A stretch of DNA of 9,302 bases from an uncultured Clostridia bacterium (GTDB lineage: Bacteria; Bacillota; Clostridia; Peptostreptococcales; Anaerovoracaceae). Below are positions 6,978-9,302 of the stretch, piece after piece. The notes beneath the pieces are model-generated. The model was not told where the DNA came from. It searched no databases and saw nothing but the letters and a program-made list of their open reading frames with translations. Every line of letters begins with the position of its first letter. Within the stretch, counting starts at the first letter, position 1. The stretch is taken from the NCBI GenBank assembly GCA_937928455.1, contig CALFUG010000212.1, positions 1 to 9,302 of the forward strand, read 5' to 3'. Made by a program: the position numbers and the translations under genes.

Positions 6978-7949
6978 TTGGCATATATAACAGACTTGGT
7001 GAAGGGCCCCATCCCTTTGAACCAATTAAGTAAACCCAATAAGAAGCAGCAGGTGAATATCTTTGCCATGGGAGATGTGGGTAGCACCTTGTTATCCGGA
7101 CTATTTCTTCTTGGGGGAGATTGGATTCACACCATCGGGATTTGGGATATGAATCCAGACCTAATATATCGGTTGGAAACGGAATACCGTCAAATAAGTA
7201 CTGCCACCCATAGTCGCAGCTTTCCTGAAGTGAAGGGGCTGTCCCGGGATGAATTTTTTCGAGGGGATGTTGCGGTTTTTTGTGCGTCAGCCAGTGTTCC
7301 TTCCTTGGATTATACCAAGGAAGATGTCCGCATGATGCAGTGGAATCGGAATCGTACTTTGGTGGAGGAATGGGCAAAAAGAGGAGTTGCTTCGGGATTT
7401 CGCGGGTGGATGGCCATCGTATCGGATCCGGTAGACCTTCTTTGCAAGGCGGCATTTATGGCGGCCCGGGGAATGGATTCCTCTTGGGGTCCGGATCGAA
7501 TCCGCGGGTATGGATTGGGTGTAATGCACGGAAGAGGGTGCTATTATAGCCGATTGGACCCGCGATTTGGAAGCTATGAAAAGGAAGGCCGAGCGTTTGG
7601 GCCTCATGGCAAGGGCCTGGTATTGGCCAACAGTGTGACCCATTATGATGAAGAGGTATCGCTGGAGCTAACCCAAAAGGTGGTGGAGGCCAATTTGGTG
7701 GCCCGAGAAAAGGGCTACAAACCCTTTATCGCTCCGGCCATTGCCTCGGGGGCGTTGTCCATAATAGACACTTTGGCCGGCCAATGGAATTATAGTGCGG
7801 TTTACCTGGGAAACCAACAGCAGAGCGCTTATTTTGGCATGATGAATCGTTTGGGGGTAGCAGGGACGGAAGTGGAATCTCTGGATTTACCGGAAGGGCT
7901 ATACATTCGAGTTCGGCAGTCATATGAGGAGCTTTGCAGACGATATTAG
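6978..7949 (+). CDS. Divergent lactate/malate dehydrogenase-fold oxidoreductase
   Basis: The protein has 323 residues, close to the usual 310-330 for the LDH/MDH superfamily, and starts at TTG behind GAAGGAG. An NAD-binding Rossmann motif is seen as VNIFAMGDVGSTL (A30-x-G32-x-V34-G35), with D57 in IGIWDMN at the end of strand 2, which favours NAD(H) over NADP(H). VSDPVDLL (148-155) matches the LDH SNPVD element, and GPHG (208-211) matches the GEHG element that carries the catalytic His, here H210. By hand alignment R186 fits the substrate-carboxylate Arg171 of LDH, but Asp168 is replaced by M183 and the loop Arg109 by K114. It is therefore probably a 2-hydroxyacid-type dehydrogenase with a changed substrate, or a catalytically altered NAD-binding relative, rather than ordinary L-lactate dehydrogenase. 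An N-terminal extension of about 25 residues precedes the Rossmann strand. It lies 34 bases after the giant gene and 13 bases before the flavoprotein, in one operon. Confidence 0.85.
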   Translation: MAYITDLVKGPIPLNQLSKPNKKQQVNIFAMGDVGSTLLSGLFLLGGDWIHTIGIWDMNPDLIYRLETEYRQISTATHSRSFPEVKGLSRDEFFRGDVAVFCASASVPSLDYTKEDVRMMQWNRNRTLVEEWAKRGVASGFRGWMAIVSDPVDLLCKAAFMAARGMDSSWGPDRIRGYGLGVMHGRGCYYSRLDPRFGSYEKEGRAFGPHGKGLVLANSVTHYDEEVSLELTQKVVEANLVAREKGYKPFIAPAIASGALSIIDTLAGQWNYSAVYLGNQQQSAYFGMMNRLGVAGTEVESLDLPEGLYIRVRQSYEELCRRY

Positions 7950-7955
7950 AAAGGA
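7950..7955 (+). promoter_or_regulatory. Ribosome binding site deciding the flavoprotein start
   Basis: AAAGGA stands 7 bases before ATG 7963-7965. The in-frame ATG further upstream at 7924 has no Shine-Dalgarno sequence and would overlap the preceding gene by 26 bases, so 7963 is preferred. Confidence 0.65.
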
Positions 7956-7962
7956 CCTTTCC

Positions 7963-9063
7963 ATGGAGAAGCAGTGGTTAACCTTGATTTATCCCAAATG
8001 TCAAGAACCGGTTAAAACAAAAAGAATAGATGGAGTTCTGGAAAGTGCTTTATGTCAGGTTTCCACTGAAGTGGTGGAAACTCTGGAGGAACTTACCCAA
8101 TTGGATCTTTGTAATCGACGAATCTTGTTTGCCATTTCATTGGGAGAATCCGGGGTGAACCTGGAGTGGTATCGCATGTTAAAATACATACGGATGCAAA
8201 AGGATTGTTTGAAGGGCTCGGTAGCGGGGGTATTAGTAGATAGTAACAGCGAGTGGTATACCAAAGATTTGGCCCGCCATTTGGTGTTCAGTGCCAATAT
8301 GGCGGGGTGTACCTTCATCGGGCGTCCATTGGTAGAAGGGACTCGAACTCTGACGAATTTTAATGTGGTTGCGCAGAACCTTGATATGGGTAATTTGGAA
8401 GCCTATCAGGCACAGGGAAAAGATCTGGTTCAGAGAATCCTTACGTTTTCCCTTCCGCCCAATAAAACCCCGCGACTTCTCATGCTACATGCCGGGAATA
8501 CGGAAAAGTCCAACAGTCTCATGTTGTGGGAGTTGGTAAAAAAACAGTTATCCGGCATCCAAATCGAAGAAATATCTTTGCGAAATGGGGAACTGGTGGA
8601 TTGTATCGGGTGTCCTTATCACACTTGTCTACATTACGGAGAGAAAAGCGCCTGTTTCTATGGTGGAGTTATGGTGGAGCAAGTCTACCCAGCGATTATT
8701 GGATGTGACGGATTGATGATGGTGTGTGCCAACTACAATGATGCCCTGGTGGCCAATATGACGGCTTTTATCAATCGGTTAACGGCACCTTTCCGAATCC
8801 ATGATTTTAGCAAGAAAATGGTATTTTCCATTGTGGTCTCCGGATATAGTGGCGGTGATTTGGTGGCGCAACAAATTATAAGCGGAATCAATATGAATAA
8901 GAGTTTTGTTCTACCGGCACCTTTTGCATTGTTGGCTACGGCCAATGACCCGGGAACCATTTGGAAAGAAGCCGATATTGAAAACAAGGCGAAAAATTTT
9001 GGCAAAAATATAAGAACATATTTTCTGAAAGGAATCAACCAGGAGGGACATTATGAAGTATAG
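7963..9063 (+). CDS. Two-domain NAD(P)H-dependent FMN reductase / iron-sulfur-flavoprotein-like protein
   Basis: From the preferred ATG the protein has 366 residues; an in-frame ATG at 7924 would add 13. The C-terminal half (about 169-356) has the flavodoxin-like fold of NADPH-dependent FMN reductases: strand RLLMLHAG runs into the FMN-phosphate loop HAGNTEKSNS (176-185), a helix follows, and then a cysteine cluster C214-x2-C217-x4-C222-x8-C231. This is like the compact cysteine motif that holds a 4Fe-4S cluster in iron-sulfur flavoproteins, with somewhat wider spacing. The segment ending in MTAFINRL (266-273) matches the FMN-reductase region after the cluster. The N-terminal half (about 1-165) has a similar alternating strand-helix pattern (RRILFAISLGESG at about 52-64) without the phosphate loop, and may be a degenerate second flavodoxin-like domain. 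The likely role is cytosolic electron transfer or reduction of a small molecule, paired with the dehydrogenase-like gene 13 bases upstream. Partner and substrate are unknown. Confidence 0.8.
   Translation: MEKQWLTLIYPKCQEPVKTKRIDGVLESALCQVSTEVVETLEELTQLDLCNRRILFAISLGESGVNLEWYRMLKYIRMQKDCLKGSVAGVLVDSNSEWYTKDLARHLVFSANMAGCTFIGRPLVEGTRTLTNFNVVAQNLDMGNLEAYQAQGKDLVQRILTFSLPPNKTPRLLMLHAGNTEKSNSLMLWELVKKQLSGIQIEEISLRNGELVDCIGCPYHTCLHYGEKSACFYGGVMVEQVYPAIIGCDGLMMVCANYNDALVANMTAFINRLTAPFRIHDFSKKMVFSIVVSGYSGGDLVAQQIISGINMNKSFVLPAPFALLATANDPGTIWKEADIENKAKNFGKNIRTYFLKGINQEGHYEV
9041..9046 (+). promoter_or_regulatory. Ribosome binding site of the aldo/keto reductase gene
   Basis: AGGAGG lies inside the end of the flavoprotein gene, 6 bases before ATG 9053-9055. 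It supports translational coupling of the two genes. Confidence 0.8.
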
Positions 9064-9302
9064 AACCTTTTCAAAAACAGGCGAAGCCATATCTCAATTC
9101 GGATTCGGAACCATGAGAATGCCCACGCACCCAGATGGAACATTGGATCATCAAGAGTCCATCCGTATGATTCGCGCCGCCATCGACCAAGGGGTGAATT
9201 ATGTGGATACGGCATACATGTATCACAATGGAGAGAGTGAGATTGCAGTGGGAAAAGCATTACAGGACGGCTATCGTGAGAAAGTGTTTCTAGCGGACAA
9301 GA
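9053..9302 (+). CDS. Aldo/keto reductase, N-terminal part (3' end outside window)
   Basis: The first 83 residues are present; the window ends one base into codon 84. The fragment shows the aldo/keto reductase start: FGFGTMRMP (16-24), then GVNYVDTAYMYHNGESE (47-63) and KVFLADK (77-83). Three residues of the catalytic tetrad are visible: D52, Y57 and K83; the His lies downstream. The wording RMPTHPDGTLDHQES resembles the COG1453 group common in anaerobic Firmicutes, whose members often carry a C-terminal ferredoxin-like 4Fe-4S region, but that part cannot be seen here. The usual reaction is NAD(P)H-dependent reduction of an aldehyde or ketone in the cytosol. The gene overlaps the flavoprotein by 11 bases and is at least the fourth gene of the operon. 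Full family members have roughly 320-380 residues. Confidence 0.9.
   Translation, partial: MKYRTFSKTGEAISQFGFGTMRMPTHPDGTLDHQESIRMIRAAIDQGVNYVDTAYMYHNGESEIAVGKALQDGYREKVFLADK

Noticed and set aside
6973..7455. 160-residue open frame on the minus strand opposite the LDH-like gene
   Set aside because: It lies wholly antisense to a gene with clear family motifs, its translation is rich in Pro, Trp and His without recognisable motifs, and I saw no ribosome binding site for it. It is a shadow frame.
7924..7962. Earlier ATG start for the flavoprotein gene
   Set aside because: No Shine-Dalgarno sequence lies before 7924 and it would overlap the upstream gene by 26 bases, while ATG 7963 has AAAGGA at a suitable distance. 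The 13 extra residues show no conserved feature.

Overview
The window looks like chromosomal DNA of a Gram-positive anaerobe of the class Clostridia. This rests on strong AGGAGG-type ribosome binding sites, frequent TTG starts, moderate G+C by eye, and the gene types: a saccharopine-dehydrogenase-family enzyme, a clostridial two-helix mini membrane protein, a COG1453-like aldo/keto reductase and an iron-sulfur-flavoprotein-like reductase. The genus cannot be fixed from the sequence. There are no rRNA or tRNA genes, CRISPR arrays, insertion sequences or phage genes. Coding density is high and no gene-free stretch exceeds 140 bases.

Left part (1-1935): the 3' end of a rightward saccharopine-dehydrogenase-family gene converges on a leftward two-gene operon. 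That operon holds an 84-residue two-helix membrane protein followed by a serine beta-lactamase-fold hydrolase with no signal peptide. The convergent ends share a hairpin (532-566) that can serve as a terminator in both directions.

Centre (1936-2071): a 136-base divergent intergenic region carries two good sigma-A promoters pointing away from each other. Their -35 boxes lie on the same bases, about 2003-2009.

Right part (2072-9302): a tightly packed rightward operon of at least four genes. The first encodes a 1623-residue protein with, in order, an HD metal-dependent phosphohydrolase domain, a long alpha-helical HEAT-like region, a NadD/NMNAT-type nucleotidyltransferase domain, a GNAT-like domain and a type I phosphoribosyltransferase-like domain. 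It is followed by a divergent lactate/malate-dehydrogenase-fold protein, a two-domain flavoprotein with a four-cysteine cluster, and an aldo/keto reductase cut by the window end. Gene spacings are 34 bases, 13 bases and an 11-base overlap, so co-transcription and translational coupling are likely.

Inference: the giant protein carries the chemistry to attach ribose-5-phosphate to a base (PRTase), adenylylate the resulting nucleotide (NMNAT-like) and hydrolyse a nucleotide (HD), and the next three genes are redox proteins. This suggests a nucleotide or dinucleotide cofactor salvage, modification or repair module coupled to oxidoreductases. I know of no described function for this operon and give none as fact.
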